Source: Pseudomonas sp. S04 (GTDB taxonomy: Bacteria; Pseudomonadota; Gammaproteobacteria; Pseudomonadales; Pseudomonadaceae). Taken from it: a stretch of 64,000 nucleotides of DNA. The stretch is from NCBI RefSeq assembly GCF_009834545.1, contig NZ_CP019427.1, positions 3,912,001 to 3,976,000 on the forward strand. The letters run 5' to 3'. The translations under genes were made by a program, and so were the position numbers. The first letter of the stretch is position 1; the number at the start of each line of letters is the position of its first letter. A model generated the notes under the pieces. The model was not told where the DNA came from, made no database searches, and worked only from the letters and a program-made list of their open reading frames with translations. Positions 17,701-25,257 of the stretch are shown one piece after another.

Positions 17701-18716
17701 ACACCGGCATGAAAGGTACCGTCATGGCGGTCGTCCTCGGCAAAGTGAGCCGCCAGCGCCCGCTTTCGCTCCCCATCCTGGCCCTGCTCCACGATCCAGC
17801 GGTGCAAGGCCCTGGCATCGACGAAGTCATGGATCGGTGAGGAGTTGCCCGGGATGTACAGAATGATCCTGGGGCTGGAACGGTGGCGGAAACTCCAGAT
17901 ATCGCTGGCGGTGTAACGATAAAGTACCAATCGTGCGACTTCGACCGGGCTGGGGACGTGCATGAGTGCCTGCAACGGCTCGATCGCCAGTTGCTGCCAC
18001 GGTTGATCCGGCGCCAAACCCGCGGCCCGCAAGGCCAGTTCGAACCCCTGCCGTGTGAGGGTGTTTTCCTGCCGTTGCAGGTATGCGGCCATGACAAAGG
18101 CCGCCTTGACCGACGTCCTCAGTGCACAGGCGCCAGGCGCAACGATCACCTCATCCGAGGGCCAGGCCCGCTCCACATACTCACGGTATTGGTCCTTGAG
18201 CTCCAGTTCCCATACCCACTTCTTGAAATCGGCGGGTCGCAGCCTTAGCTGCGTCAAGGGACCATAGGTTTGCGGCTCCGTGTGGCGATAGATGCCTTCG
18301 TAGGTGTCATGGTTGCCATTACCCACATAGGCAAACTCATCGACATGGTCGACCAACCGTACTTGCGGGCCGATATCGGGAGGCGTGTACAAGCCGAACG
18401 CGGTTTCCCCGAAACGCCCGTCACCCACTGTTTGGTAGTTGCAGAGTAACGCCTGAGCCAGGCTTTGGGCGTTCGCTACCCGACCCTGCTGAACCCCGTT
18501 TTGTGCAGGATGGCCGTGATAGTTGTAGTTGAGCGTGACCAACTGCGTGGTCAGGGGTGCAATGTCTGCTCCCCATTTCGTTTGAATGAGTTGGCCGGCG
18601 AACTGCTCCGGCGACAGGGGTAAAGCCTTTTCAACCGCTGCCTTTAACTCATCGCGCATGGGAGTGATTGGGACACCGTGTGTGTCTGAGGCTTTGGGCT
18701 CTTGAGACTCGATCAT
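14769..18716 (-). CDS. Giant dermonecrotic-toxin-like LRR protein with a cysteine-less NEL-like end
   Basis: A 1315-residue protein resembling the Pseudomonas proteins annotated as dermonecrotic toxin (DUF6543) plus leucine-rich repeats plus NEL-type E3 ubiquitin ligase. Residues ~1-560 match the toxin-like N-terminal region (YNYHGHPAQNGVQQGRVANAQSLAQALL, RIILYIPGNSSPIHDF, LKQGHGFFNDDGYWDPAEYV), including a Gly-rich hydrophobic stretch near 440-480 (LALFVPGGEGLLVLAGIIDAGYG). Coiled and helical filler follows. Four to six LRRs lie at ~995-1150 (LRTLNMESVDL, LTTLNLKSTWL, LQVLDLSDNPL, LRRLSLGGTGI, MELLDLSNNRI). The last 165 residues resemble the first half of a NEL domain but contain no Cys. No signal peptide is seen. 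No immunity or chaperone gene is adjacent. It stands alone between terminator and spacer. Whether it is secreted is unknown. Confidence 0.75.
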   Translation of the reverse strand: MIESQEPKASDTHGVPITPMRDELKAAVEKALPLSPEQFAGQLIQTKWGADIAPLTTQLVTLNYNYHGHPAQNGVQQGRVANAQSLAQALLCNYQTVGDGRFGETAFGLYTPPDIGPQVRLVDHVDEFAYVGNGNHDTYEGIYRHTEPQTYGPLTQLRLRPADFKKWVWELELKDQYREYVERAWPSDEVIVAPGACALRTSVKAAFVMAAYLQRQENTLTRQGFELALRAAGLAPDQPWQQLAIEPLQALMHVPSPVEVARLVLYRYTASDIWSFRHRSSPRIILYIPGNSSPIHDFVDARALHRWIVEQGQDGERKRALAAHFAEDDRHDGTFHAGVLTALDGMAIYPRQHHLKQGHGFFNDDGYWDPAEYVHLEVVSPGTDPFAQLVLSMKQAANASIETIRDDAQVNRDNLSAVVEPIVQWINRFGPLALFVPGGEGLLVLAGIIDAGYGLDQAMNGKQPDDSSAGVTRVVFGLLNALPLLGAGAALKGEGAVETLPGPVARPAETPGEPVIRPEMPEVQPVEATPSGTTTRLALIRGIGAPVASFSDEVLHQIGNVSAVDDDMLRLMQAGRRPPTPLLADTISRFRIDQDLQRETLQAIPGEQAATALAMRFQARYDSFQHSDNEWVKLFQRQYPGLPKGAIEQLLDRSGVDIQAPPTVAESRRLLRRLDGKASQYRQHVRLNRAYEGLYLQSIQNPETDALALHSLQALPGWPKSLRIEVHEGSAAGRLLDQVGPFASHECRYLIKVARRYSGHDAQGVYRPDAHDVYQAVLDLLSESERDALQLQPLDAARGLRRKISERTLPRSELITGLSRMDSGLLFEAPGLRGGGYPATSQGAALTRDIEIVHVRSIYTGFTPAQAAEFLQNLGAGAMEQLARLEIQLSQLDLDLRQWVDQVLQEVDEMAIDFLVEGEEAAQGMDAAQIEEENLERVEEVLYLEQEARIELVSDLMSFWQKRGHVDTHVYSGAQLLGYKLDLDFEYFHSLPFLTAKFNDVVELSMKGFQLARPEGLEGFLGCFPNLRTLNMESVDLRQVNPHGVVEVRLPPAITRMPHLTTLNLKSTWLELTEQSAGQLSQLVRLQVLDLSDNPLGVPPLVFGMTDLRRLSLGGTGITHCPVGIPEQPSMELLDLSNNRISRFPPAVLVQAVARDRVRLWGNPLTDEDSLRRIITHREHTGLNLWLSAPDLSVTQPAVWLQRLPEAHVELKRLLWLRLVAKPRGARFLRTIEGLSRTADFRVAYSVIQARVWHLLSEADASEELWGVLSRDVALSTLDAENPFASFTRLENKVRLYRDWVHTGRPIPIEDLLGG

Positions 18717-18880
18717 TGTGCAATTCCTTTGCGGCTGGTTGAAGAAGCGTCAGCCTAAATGGACTCAGCACTTGCCCATCGCAGGAAAGCTCGTCAGCAC
18801 CTCACGAAACGCCAATGGTACAAGTCGGAAAAATGCACCTGCAGTGGATACGCTTAATTACATTGCCATTGTGTAGTGTG

Positions 18881-19180
18881 ATGCCGATGGCAACATTGCC
18901 TATACCCCCAATCAAGACCGAGAACACGGCTGTCTATATTGAGCACGAGGACTGGCCGTAGATTGACCGTGTTCATTTCAGGAGCCTCGAAGATCTGCTT
19001 GAAGCCCTGGAGTCCAATGGCTTCAAGCAGGTACCGGGCGAGATGGACACTGTCGAACGGGCAAGGTCTCCACAGCCTCGGTTCCCTGCCACATTACAAG
19101 AACAACTCACTCAGCCCGGCATGTTCATGCTTGACCGCCGCTATTCCTTCCAAAAGCGAACGCTGATCGACCGCGAGGGG
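18881..19180 (+). pseudogene. Possible gene remnant broken by an in-frame stop
   Basis: From ATG 18881 the frame reads MPMATLPIPPIKTENTAVYI and EHEDWP, then a TAG at 18959-18961, then continues in the same frame with IDRVHFRSLEDLLEALESNG and FKQVPGEMDTVERARSP until it runs into the antisense of sohB. The amino acid composition on both sides looks protein-like, and reading through the stop keeps one frame for ~100 codons. I do not recognise a family. No ribosome site is obvious. The rest of the 464-bp gap (18717-18880) shows nothing I can name. Confidence 0.3.
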
Positions 19181-20203
19181 TCACCAGAACCGTTGTTGCG
19201 TCAAACGGCTCCACCAGGTCAACAACAGGCGATCCACCGAACCACTGGCAGCCAACCCGACCCGCTCCTGCAAACTCTTGCGCTCGGCATAGTGCAGGTG
19301 GAACAACTCGGCACCCTTGGCGCGTTCGGCCAGGTACTCGTCGCTGGTCTTGAGTTCATCCACCAGTTGTTTGTCCAGCGCGGCGATACCCAGCCATACT
19401 TCCCCGGTGGCCACTTCATCGATGGCCAGTTGCGGGCGATAACGGGCGACGAAGTTCTTGAACAGTTCATGGGTCACATCCAGGTCTTCCTGGAACTTCT
19501 CCCGGCCCTTCTCGGTGTTTTCACCAAACACCGTCAGGGTGCGTTTGTATTCGCCAGCGGTCAGCACTTCAAAGTCGATGTCGTGTTTTTTCAGCAACCG
19601 ATTGACGTTGGGCAACTGCGCCACCACGCCGATCGAGCCGAGGATGGCAAAGGGCGCGCTGATGATCTTCTCGCCGATGCACGCCATCATGTAGCCGCCG
19701 CTGGCGGCGACCTTGTCGATGCACACGGTCAGTGGCACGCCGGCCTGGCGAATCCGCGCCAGTTGCGAGGAGGCCAGCCCGTAGCTATGCACCATGCCAC
19801 CGCCGCTTTCCAGGCGCAGGACCACTTCGTCCTTGGGCGTGGCCAGGGACAGCAGCGCGGTGATTTCGTGGCGCAGGCTCTCAGTGGCCGAGGCCTTGAT
19901 GTCGCCGTCGAAGTCGAGGACGAACACCCGCGGCTTGGCCTCAGGCTTTTTCTTGTGCTTCTTCTCGGACTTGGCTTCGGATTTGCGCAGGGCCTTGAGC
20001 TGGTCCTTGTCGAGCAAGGTCTGCTCCAGGCGCTCGCGCAGCCCCTTGTAGAAATCGTTGAGTTTGCTGACCTGCAACTGGCCCGCTGATTTACGCCGGC
20101 CCTTGCTGCGCAGCGCGGCAAAGCTGGCCAGGACCACCAGGATGGCGATCACCAGGGTAACGGTTTTAGCCAGAAAACTTGCGTACTCGGCAAAAAACTC
20201 CAC
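19181..20203 (-). CDS. sohB: Inner-membrane S49 peptidase SohB
   Basis: A 340-residue signal-peptide-peptidase-A-type serine protease. An N-terminal membrane helix (TVTLVIAILVVLASFAAL) is followed by a lysine-rich linker (SEAKSEKKHKKKPEAK). The S49 catalytic domain has the Ser in DKVAASGGYMMA and the general-base Lys in LTAGEYKRTLTVFGENTEKGREKFQ. The region GSIGVVAQLPNVNRLLKKHDID is typical of SohB. It starts with GTG: AAGGAG lies 6 bases upstream, whereas the overlapping ATG two bases earlier is out of frame. It would degrade membrane or periplasmic substrates; physiological targets are not well defined. Divergent from the phosphatase gene. Confidence 0.92.
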   Translation of the reverse strand: MEFFAEYASFLAKTVTLVIAILVVLASFAALRSKGRRKSAGQLQVSKLNDFYKGLRERLEQTLLDKDQLKALRKSEAKSEKKHKKKPEAKPRVFVLDFDGDIKASATESLRHEITALLSLATPKDEVVLRLESGGGMVHSYGLASSQLARIRQAGVPLTVCIDKVAASGGYMMACIGEKIISAPFAILGSIGVVAQLPNVNRLLKKHDIDFEVLTAGEYKRTLTVFGENTEKGREKFQEDLDVTHELFKNFVARYRPQLAIDEVATGEVWLGIAALDKQLVDELKTSDEYLAERAKGAELFHLHYAERKSLQERVGLAASGSVDRLLLTWWSRLTQQRFW

Positions 20204-20408
20204 ATGGACTCCTTAACGACGGTGCGCCGCTCGATACGCGGGCGCGGATAGCTCCAGCATACCCATGCGACCGCGTTGCGGCCAGCCGTGAAACCTGATG
20301 CGAGGGGCCTCCAACGAGCATTTCAAACAAGCGTATGTTTTTTCATTGACAGCTCACCGGCATCCTCATAACCTCGCAAAACCTTCAACGTACCGGGATG
20401 ACGCGGAC

Positions 20409-21119
20409 GTGGGCAGCATCTACTTGATTCGACATGGCCAGGCCTCCTTCGGTGCAGACGACTACGACGTGTTGTCGCCGACCGGGGTGCGCCAGGCAGA
20501 AATCCTCGGCAGCCACCTGGCTGAGCTGGGGCTGAGCTTCGATCGCTGCCTGGCCGGCGACCTGCGCCGCCAGCAACACACCGCCACCAGCGCGCTGGCG
20601 CAGTTCGCCGCCGTTGGCCTGCCGGTGCCGACCCTGGAGACCGACTCGGCCTTCAATGAGTTCGACGCCGACGCGGTGATCCGTGCGCTGCTCCCGGACC
20701 TGCTGCCCGAAGAACCCGAGGCCCTGCACATCCTGCGCAACGCGGCGCACAACCGCGGCGAGTTCCAGCGCATCTTCGCCCTGATCATCGAGCGCTGGCT
20801 GGCCGGCACCTACGACCCGCCCGGCCTGGAAAGCTGGCTCGGGTTTGTCGAACGGGTGCAGGCCGGCCTGCAACGCATACTGGAACAGGCCGACAACACC
20901 CAGAAGATCGCCGTGTTCACCTCCGGCGGCACCATTACCGCCCTGCTCCACCTGATTACGCTGATGCCCGCCAAACAGGCTTTCGAGCTGAACTGGCAAA
21001 TCGTCAACACCTCGCTCAACCACTTGAAGTTCCGTGGTCGCGAGGTGGCCCTGGCTTCTTTCAACAGTCATGCCCACCTGCAACTGTTGAAGGCCCCGGA
21101 ACTCATCACTTTCCGATGA
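20409..21119 (+). CDS. Histidine phosphatase (phosphoglycerate mutase-like) family protein
   Basis: A 236-residue histidine-phosphatase superfamily member. The catalytic RHG motif is near the N-terminus (SIYLIRHGQASFGADDYDVLSPTGVRQAEILG). The second-half His position does not follow the usual GHG pattern but reads FTSGGTITALLHL. GTG at 20409 is chosen because it puts the RHG motif at the usual distance (residues 8-10); the frame is open upstream with non-family residues. The protein is followed by an SCP2 protein 51 bp downstream, possibly co-transcribed. The substrate is not predictable; the family ranges from phosphosugar mutases to small-molecule phosphatases. Confidence 0.85.
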   Translation: MGSIYLIRHGQASFGADDYDVLSPTGVRQAEILGSHLAELGLSFDRCLAGDLRRQQHTATSALAQFAAVGLPVPTLETDSAFNEFDADAVIRALLPDLLPEEPEALHILRNAAHNRGEFQRIFALIIERWLAGTYDPPGLESWLGFVERVQAGLQRILEQADNTQKIAVFTSGGTITALLHLITLMPAKQAFELNWQIVNTSLNHLKFRGREVALASFNSHAHLQLLKAPELITFR

Positions 21120-21170
21120 ACCCCGGATTACTGTGACCCTTGCTGTAACACCCCATAAAAGGATCGAACC

Positions 21171-21485
21171 ATGACCTCCGTAGCTGACGCCGTACAAGCA
21201 ATGCAAGCCAAGTTCAACCCAGCCGCCGCTGCCGGCCTGGACCTGGTGTTCGGTTTCCGTATCGACGAAGACAAGAACTTCTCGCTGGTTGTCAAAGACA
21301 GCACCTGCGAACTGAAAGAAGGCGAGAACCCGGACGCCCAAGTGACCCTGGTCATGGACAGCGAAACCCTGCAAGGCATCGTCAGCGGCGAAACCGATGG
21401 CATGCAAGCGTTCATGGGCGGCAAACTGCGCGCTGAAGGCGACATGATGCTGGCGATGAAACTGTCCGAGCTGTTCCCGGCCTAA
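21171..21485 (+). CDS. SCP2 sterol-binding domain protein
   Basis: A 104-residue single-domain protein of the sterol carrier protein 2 family: SVADAVQAMQAKFNPAAAAGLD, VFGFRIDEDKNFSLVVKD, DAQVTLVMDSETLQGIVSGETDGMQAFMGGKLRAEGDMMLAMKLSELFP. The GK(L)xxxGDMxLAxKL motif is characteristic. It binds lipids or fatty acyl groups in a hydrophobic tunnel. AAGGA lies about 7 bases before the ATG. An intrinsic terminator follows. Confidence 0.92.
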   Translation: MTSVADAVQAMQAKFNPAAAAGLDLVFGFRIDEDKNFSLVVKDSTCELKEGENPDAQVTLVMDSETLQGIVSGETDGMQAFMGGKLRAEGDMMLAMKLSELFPA

Positions 21486-21523
21486 GCCAGCGGCCTCCCC
21501 TGTGGAGGCCCGGCCAAGCTGCA

Positions 21524-21558
21524 GACGAATCCCGCCGCCAAGGCGGGATTCGTCGTTT
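21524..21558 (+). terminator. Intrinsic terminator after the SCP2 gene
   Basis: A 13-bp perfect stem (21524-21536 with 21542-21554), 5-base loop, followed by GTTTC. It lies 38 bp after the stop codon. Confidence 0.75.
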
Positions 21559-21628
21559 CAGGTCCCCGACGGGCCTTCAGCGCCCGCTTGCTCTACACTG
21601 CGGGGCCCTTTACGTCAGCGACCGGCCC

Positions 21629-22492
21629 ATGGACATCGATCTCGCCCGTACCTTCCTGGAAATCGTGCGTTGCGGCAGCCTGGCCGCCGCTGCGGAAAAA
21701 CTCCACGTCACCCAGACCGCGATCACCGCGCGGGTACAAAAACTCGAGAGCCAACTGGCCGCCACCCTGTTCGTGCGCAACCGTGCCGGCGCCCGTCTGA
21801 CGGCCGACGGTGAGGCCTTTGTGGTGTATGCCAATCAGCTGGTGCAGACCTGGGAAGCGGCCCGCCGCGACTTGCCCCTGCCGGACGGCTACCGCAATGT
21901 GCTGCACATCGGTGGCGAGGTCAGCCTGTGCAATCCGTTGATGCTCAGTTGGGCCCGGGACATTCGCGCCAACATTCCGGCCTACGCCCTGCGCACGGAA
22001 ATCGGCAACGGCGAAGCCCTGCTGCGGCAGTTGGAAATGGGCGTGCTGGACGCCGCCCTGGTGTTTCAACCCGAATACTGGCCGCGGCTGCAGGTCGAGC
22101 AACTGCTCGAGGAAAAGCTGATCCTGGTACGACTGCCCTCGCAACCCGAACCCTATGTGTACATCGACTGGGGCAGCGACTTTCGCCGTCAGCACGACTC
22201 TGCGCTGCCGGACAAGGCCAAGGCCGTGCTGAGTTTCAACCTCGGGCCGCTGGCGTTGCAGTACATTCTGCAGAACGGTGGCGCCGGTTACTTCCGGACC
22301 CGGGTGGTGCAGTCCTATCTGGACAGCGGGGTGCTGGAGCGGGTGCCCAAGGCGCCGGAATTCAGCTACCCGACGTTCCTGGTGTATTCGCGCGATCGTG
22401 ATTCCCAGGTACTGCAGCAGGCGTTCGAGCTACTGCGCCAACTGGTCCAGCGGGAAAGCGACTGGTCACAGCGCTGGGACCCGCTGCTCTGA
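21629..22492 (+). CDS. LysR family transcriptional regulator
   Basis: A 287-residue LysR protein. The N-terminal wHTH reads DIDLARTFLEIVRCGSLAAAAEKLHVTQTAITARVQKLESQL, and the effector domain extends from about residue 88 to the end. No strong ribosome site precedes the ATG. It is transcribed toward the hydroxylase/beta-propeller pair, 94 bp away on the same strand, and may regulate them. LysR genes are more often divergent from their targets, so the link is tentative. Confidence 0.85.
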   Translation: MDIDLARTFLEIVRCGSLAAAAEKLHVTQTAITARVQKLESQLAATLFVRNRAGARLTADGEAFVVYANQLVQTWEAARRDLPLPDGYRNVLHIGGEVSLCNPLMLSWARDIRANIPAYALRTEIGNGEALLRQLEMGVLDAALVFQPEYWPRLQVEQLLEEKLILVRLPSQPEPYVYIDWGSDFRRQHDSALPDKAKAVLSFNLGPLALQYILQNGGAGYFRTRVVQSYLDSGVLERVPKAPEFSYPTFLVYSRDRDSQVLQQAFELLRQLVQRESDWSQRWDPLL

Positions 22493-22586
22493 AGACATTC
22501 AGCACCTGGATCAAGCGCTATTACGCAGATCCATTGGCCGGATAATTTGCCCGCGACTAATCTTCTGTCAATAACAACGACAACAG

Positions 22587-23750
22587 GTGATCAGGGTGAG
22601 GCAAACCACGCAGGCGTTTCGCAACCGATATCGCGCCGAGATCCACCGCTTCTACAATCCGTGGCTACACGCAGGGTTTGTGCTGGTGTTCGGGATCACG
22701 GCGATCAGCCTGTTCTGGGGCACGCTGGAGCAGGTGCAAGTGCTCGAATGGTTGGCGGTGCCGCTGACCCTGCTGCTGTTCAACCTGGTGGTCTATACCG
22801 TGCACCGGCACCTGGGCCATCACAAGCATGCCTTTGCCCGCCTGTTTTATGCCCGTCATGCCGGCGATCACCACAGTTTTTTCGCCCCCGGCCAAATGGC
22901 CTACGACACCGCGCGCGACTGGCGGGTGATTCTGTTTCCGGCCTGGCTGATCGTGGTGCATTGCCTGCTGGTCACCCTGCCCGCCTGGTGGTTGCTGGCG
23001 CAGTTCAATGGCAACGTTGCTGGACTGTTCGCCGGCTGCATGATCCTCGGCTACCTGACCTACGAAGTGTTTCATGCCTGCGAACACCTGCCGCCGAGCA
23101 ATCCCCTCACCCGCCTGCCGTGGATCCGCCAGATGCGCCACCTGCATGAACTGCATCATCGGCGCGAGCTGATGCAGGCGCGCAACTTCAACATCGTGTT
23201 GCCACTGATGGACTACCTGTTTGGCACGCTGTACTGGGAAGACCACCCCAACCACGCCCACCTGCCTTGGAGCAGAACGCCCATGACCCGCCTGCAGCAC
23301 CAGATCGACATTGCCCGCGAGCCGATTGCCGTGCTCGCCTACGCCAGCAGCGCCACCCGCTGGCCGGAGTGGCACCCCTCCTCGCTGCGGGTCGAGGGGC
23401 CGCAAGGACCGCTGCATGCCGGGGCACGTTTTGAAGAGGACATCCACGCCGGTGGTCGCGCCGGGCACCTGAGCTGGGAGGTCAACGAATACCTGCCGGG
23501 GCGTCGTTGGAGCGCCCGGGCCCAGGGCGATCATGGCCTGGAATTGCTGTTGACCTATGAATGCAGCAGCGAGGGCGACGGCAGCCGTTTTGTGCGTACC
23601 CTGGAGTACCGCTTCAGCGGTCTGTGGATGCGCCTGGCCAATCAATTGCTGCTCAAGCGGCGGATCGACCGCGAGTCAGCGGTGTCGCTGCTGGCCCTGC
23701 GCGACCGCGCGCTGGGCACGCTGGGCAAGCCCGCCGGAGCCGTCGCTTGA
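22587..23750 (+). CDS. Membrane fatty acid hydroxylase fused to a SRPBCC domain
   Basis: A 387-residue fusion. Residues ~30-160 hold hydrophobic spans (FVLVFGITAISLFW, VPLTLLLFNLVVYTV, AGLFAGCMILGYLTYEVFH). The di-iron histidine clusters of the fatty acid hydroxylase/sterol desaturase superfamily are all present: HRHLGHH at 73-79, HAGDHH at 91-96, HACEH at 163-167 and HELHH at 187-191. From about residue 240 a second domain begins, matching a SRPBCC/polyketide-cyclase-type hydrophobic-pocket fold (IAVLAYASSATRWPEWHPSS, GARFEEDIHAGGRAGHLSWEV, LEYRFSGLWMRLANQL). GTG at 22587 is the longest start; GTG at 22596 with CAGG 8 bases upstream is equally possible. The stop overlaps the next ATG (TGATG). 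The substrate is unknown. Confidence 0.8.
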   Translation: MIRVRQTTQAFRNRYRAEIHRFYNPWLHAGFVLVFGITAISLFWGTLEQVQVLEWLAVPLTLLLFNLVVYTVHRHLGHHKHAFARLFYARHAGDHHSFFAPGQMAYDTARDWRVILFPAWLIVVHCLLVTLPAWWLLAQFNGNVAGLFAGCMILGYLTYEVFHACEHLPPSNPLTRLPWIRQMRHLHELHHRRELMQARNFNIVLPLMDYLFGTLYWEDHPNHAHLPWSRTPMTRLQHQIDIAREPIAVLAYASSATRWPEWHPSSLRVEGPQGPLHAGARFEEDIHAGGRAGHLSWEVNEYLPGRRWSARAQGDHGLELLLTYECSSEGDGSRFVRTLEYRFSGLWMRLANQLLLKRRIDRESAVSLLALRDRALGTLGKPAGAVA

Positions 23751-24856
23751 TGAGCCGCGCGCGCCGGCGCGTCAGCCTCAGTGGTTTGCTGTTGGTGGTC
23801 GTGGTGCTGATCGGGCTGTTCCTGCTGCTGGCGCCGACCCAGGTGCAACCCGTGGCCTGGACGCCGCCACCGGCCCCGTCCCTGGTCTCGGGGGTGTTTG
23901 CCGAAAACCAACGGCTCAGGGACGTGGAGCACGTCGGCGCGGCCAACCTCCCGGGGCCCGAAGCCCTGCTGCTGGAAGACGGTTTCCTGATCAGCGGCCT
24001 GCATGACGGCCGGGTGATCCGCAGCAGCCTGGACGGCAAGATCCTCAAGGTGCTGACCGACACTGGCGGCCGGCCTCTGGGCCTGGCCCGGCATCCGGAT
24101 GGCCGGCTGATCATCGCCGACGCCATCAAGGGCCTGCTGGCCCTCGATACCCAAGGCCAGTTGATCGCCCTGAGCACCGAGGCCGGCGGCGTGCCCCTGG
24201 GCTTCACCGACGATGTGGTCATCGACCGGACCGGGCACTTCGCCTATTTCAGCGATGCTTCCAGTCGGTGGGGCTACGGCCATGATGGCGAGGCGATCAT
24301 CGAGCACGGGGGTGACGGGCGTCTGCTGCGCTATGACTTCCAGAGTGGCAAGACCGAGCAGTTGCTGGACCGCCTGGAGTTCGCCAATGGCGTGGCGCTG
24401 GGGCCCAATGACAGCTTTGTGCTGGTTAACGAAACCGGTGCCTATCGCATCACCCGCTACTGGCTGAGCGGCCCCAAGGCACGCACCCGCGAAGTGTTCG
24501 TCGACAACCTGCCGGGCTTGCCGGACAACCTCAGCTTCAACGGCCAGGAGCGTTTCTGGGTGGCGTTGTACGCACCGCGCAACAGCCTGCTCGATGGGTT
24601 GGCCGGGTATCCGTTCGTGCGCAAGATGATCGTCAGGGCGATGATGCTCCTGCCCAAGCCGGTGGAGCGCCGAGCGTTTGCCCTGGGGTTGGATCTGGAC
24701 GGCAAGGTGATCAGTAACCTGCAGGATGCCAGCAGTGGCAACTACTCACCCATCACCACGGTCCGCGAGTATGGCGACTGGCTGTATTTCGGTTCGCTGA
24801 AGTCCAGTCATATGGTGCGACTGCCTTTGGCCAAGGCGTTGTCAGCACTGCCTTGA
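23750..24856 (+). CDS. Membrane-anchored SMP-30/strictosidine synthase-like beta-propeller
   Basis: A 368-residue protein with a basic N-terminus and one membrane helix (LSGLLLVVVVLIGLFLLLAPT, residues 9-29), placing the rest in the periplasm. The soluble part has the six-bladed propeller motifs of the SMP-30/gluconolactonase and strictosidine synthase families (GRPLGLARHPDGRLIIADAIKGLLALD, FTDDVVIDRTGHFAYFSDASSRW, LEFANGVALGPNDSFVLVNETGAYRITRYWLSG, NLPGLPDNLSFNGQERFWVAL). Proteins of this kind are calcium-dependent lactonases/esterases or condensing enzymes; I cannot choose. The ATG overlaps the hydroxylase stop, indicating translational coupling and a shared pathway. Confidence 0.83.
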   Translation: MSRARRRVSLSGLLLVVVVLIGLFLLLAPTQVQPVAWTPPPAPSLVSGVFAENQRLRDVEHVGAANLPGPEALLLEDGFLISGLHDGRVIRSSLDGKILKVLTDTGGRPLGLARHPDGRLIIADAIKGLLALDTQGQLIALSTEAGGVPLGFTDDVVIDRTGHFAYFSDASSRWGYGHDGEAIIEHGGDGRLLRYDFQSGKTEQLLDRLEFANGVALGPNDSFVLVNETGAYRITRYWLSGPKARTREVFVDNLPGLPDNLSFNGQERFWVALYAPRNSLLDGLAGYPFVRKMIVRAMMLLPKPVERRAFALGLDLDGKVISNLQDASSGNYSPITTVREYGDWLYFGSLKSSHMVRLPLAKALSALP

Positions 24857-24864
24857 GTAAATCA

Positions 24865-24886
24865 CGGGGGCGACGCTGCGCCCCCG
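24865..24886. terminator. GC-rich hairpin between convergent genes
   Basis: An 8-bp perfect stem (24865-24872 with 24879-24886) with a 6-base loop lies between the stop of the beta-propeller gene and the stop of the DUF465 gene. No T run follows, so termination strength is unclear. Confidence 0.45.
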
Positions 24887-24894
24887 CCGAGTGG

Positions 24895-25134
24895 TCAAGC
24901 CTTGGAGGCACCGTTCAAGCTTTTGGAGATTTCGTCTTTGATCGTAAGGCGTTTGGCCTTGAGCTTCCTCACCTCGTCGTCGGCCTGGGCAGCGGCTTCC
25001 GCCTTCAGTACCTGGGTGTCGATATCCGAGTATTTATCCAGCAGCGCGTGCAGGTGGGGATCATTGGCACGCTTTTTCTGAATGTCTTCCTTTGAATAGC
25101 TCAAGTCCTGATACAGGTCATGTTTCACCGGCAT
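24895..25134 (-). CDS. DUF465 (YdcH-like) small protein
   Basis: A 79-residue highly charged helical protein: KHDLYQDLSYSKEDIQKKRANDPHLHALLDKYSDIDTQVLKAE, then DDEVRKLKAKRLTIKDEISKSL. The H..L..KY..LD..V.+.E ... L+..+L.LKDEI pattern is that of DUF465/YdcH. GGAGGTG lies 6-7 bases before the ATG, a strong ribosome site. Family role is not defined. Confidence 0.85.
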   Translation of the reverse strand: MPVKHDLYQDLSYSKEDIQKKRANDPHLHALLDKYSDIDTQVLKAEAAAQADDEVRKLKAKRLTIKDEISKSLNGASKA

Positions 25135-25257
25135 GGAACACCTCCGTTTGTTGATCGGTGGCGAACACTTGTCCTGTGTTCACCAGTTATCAGCATGGCC
25201 TTGCCTGAGGGTCGCTGTCGACCGTCAATCGGACCAGCGGTGTCCGTTCGTCGCCCC

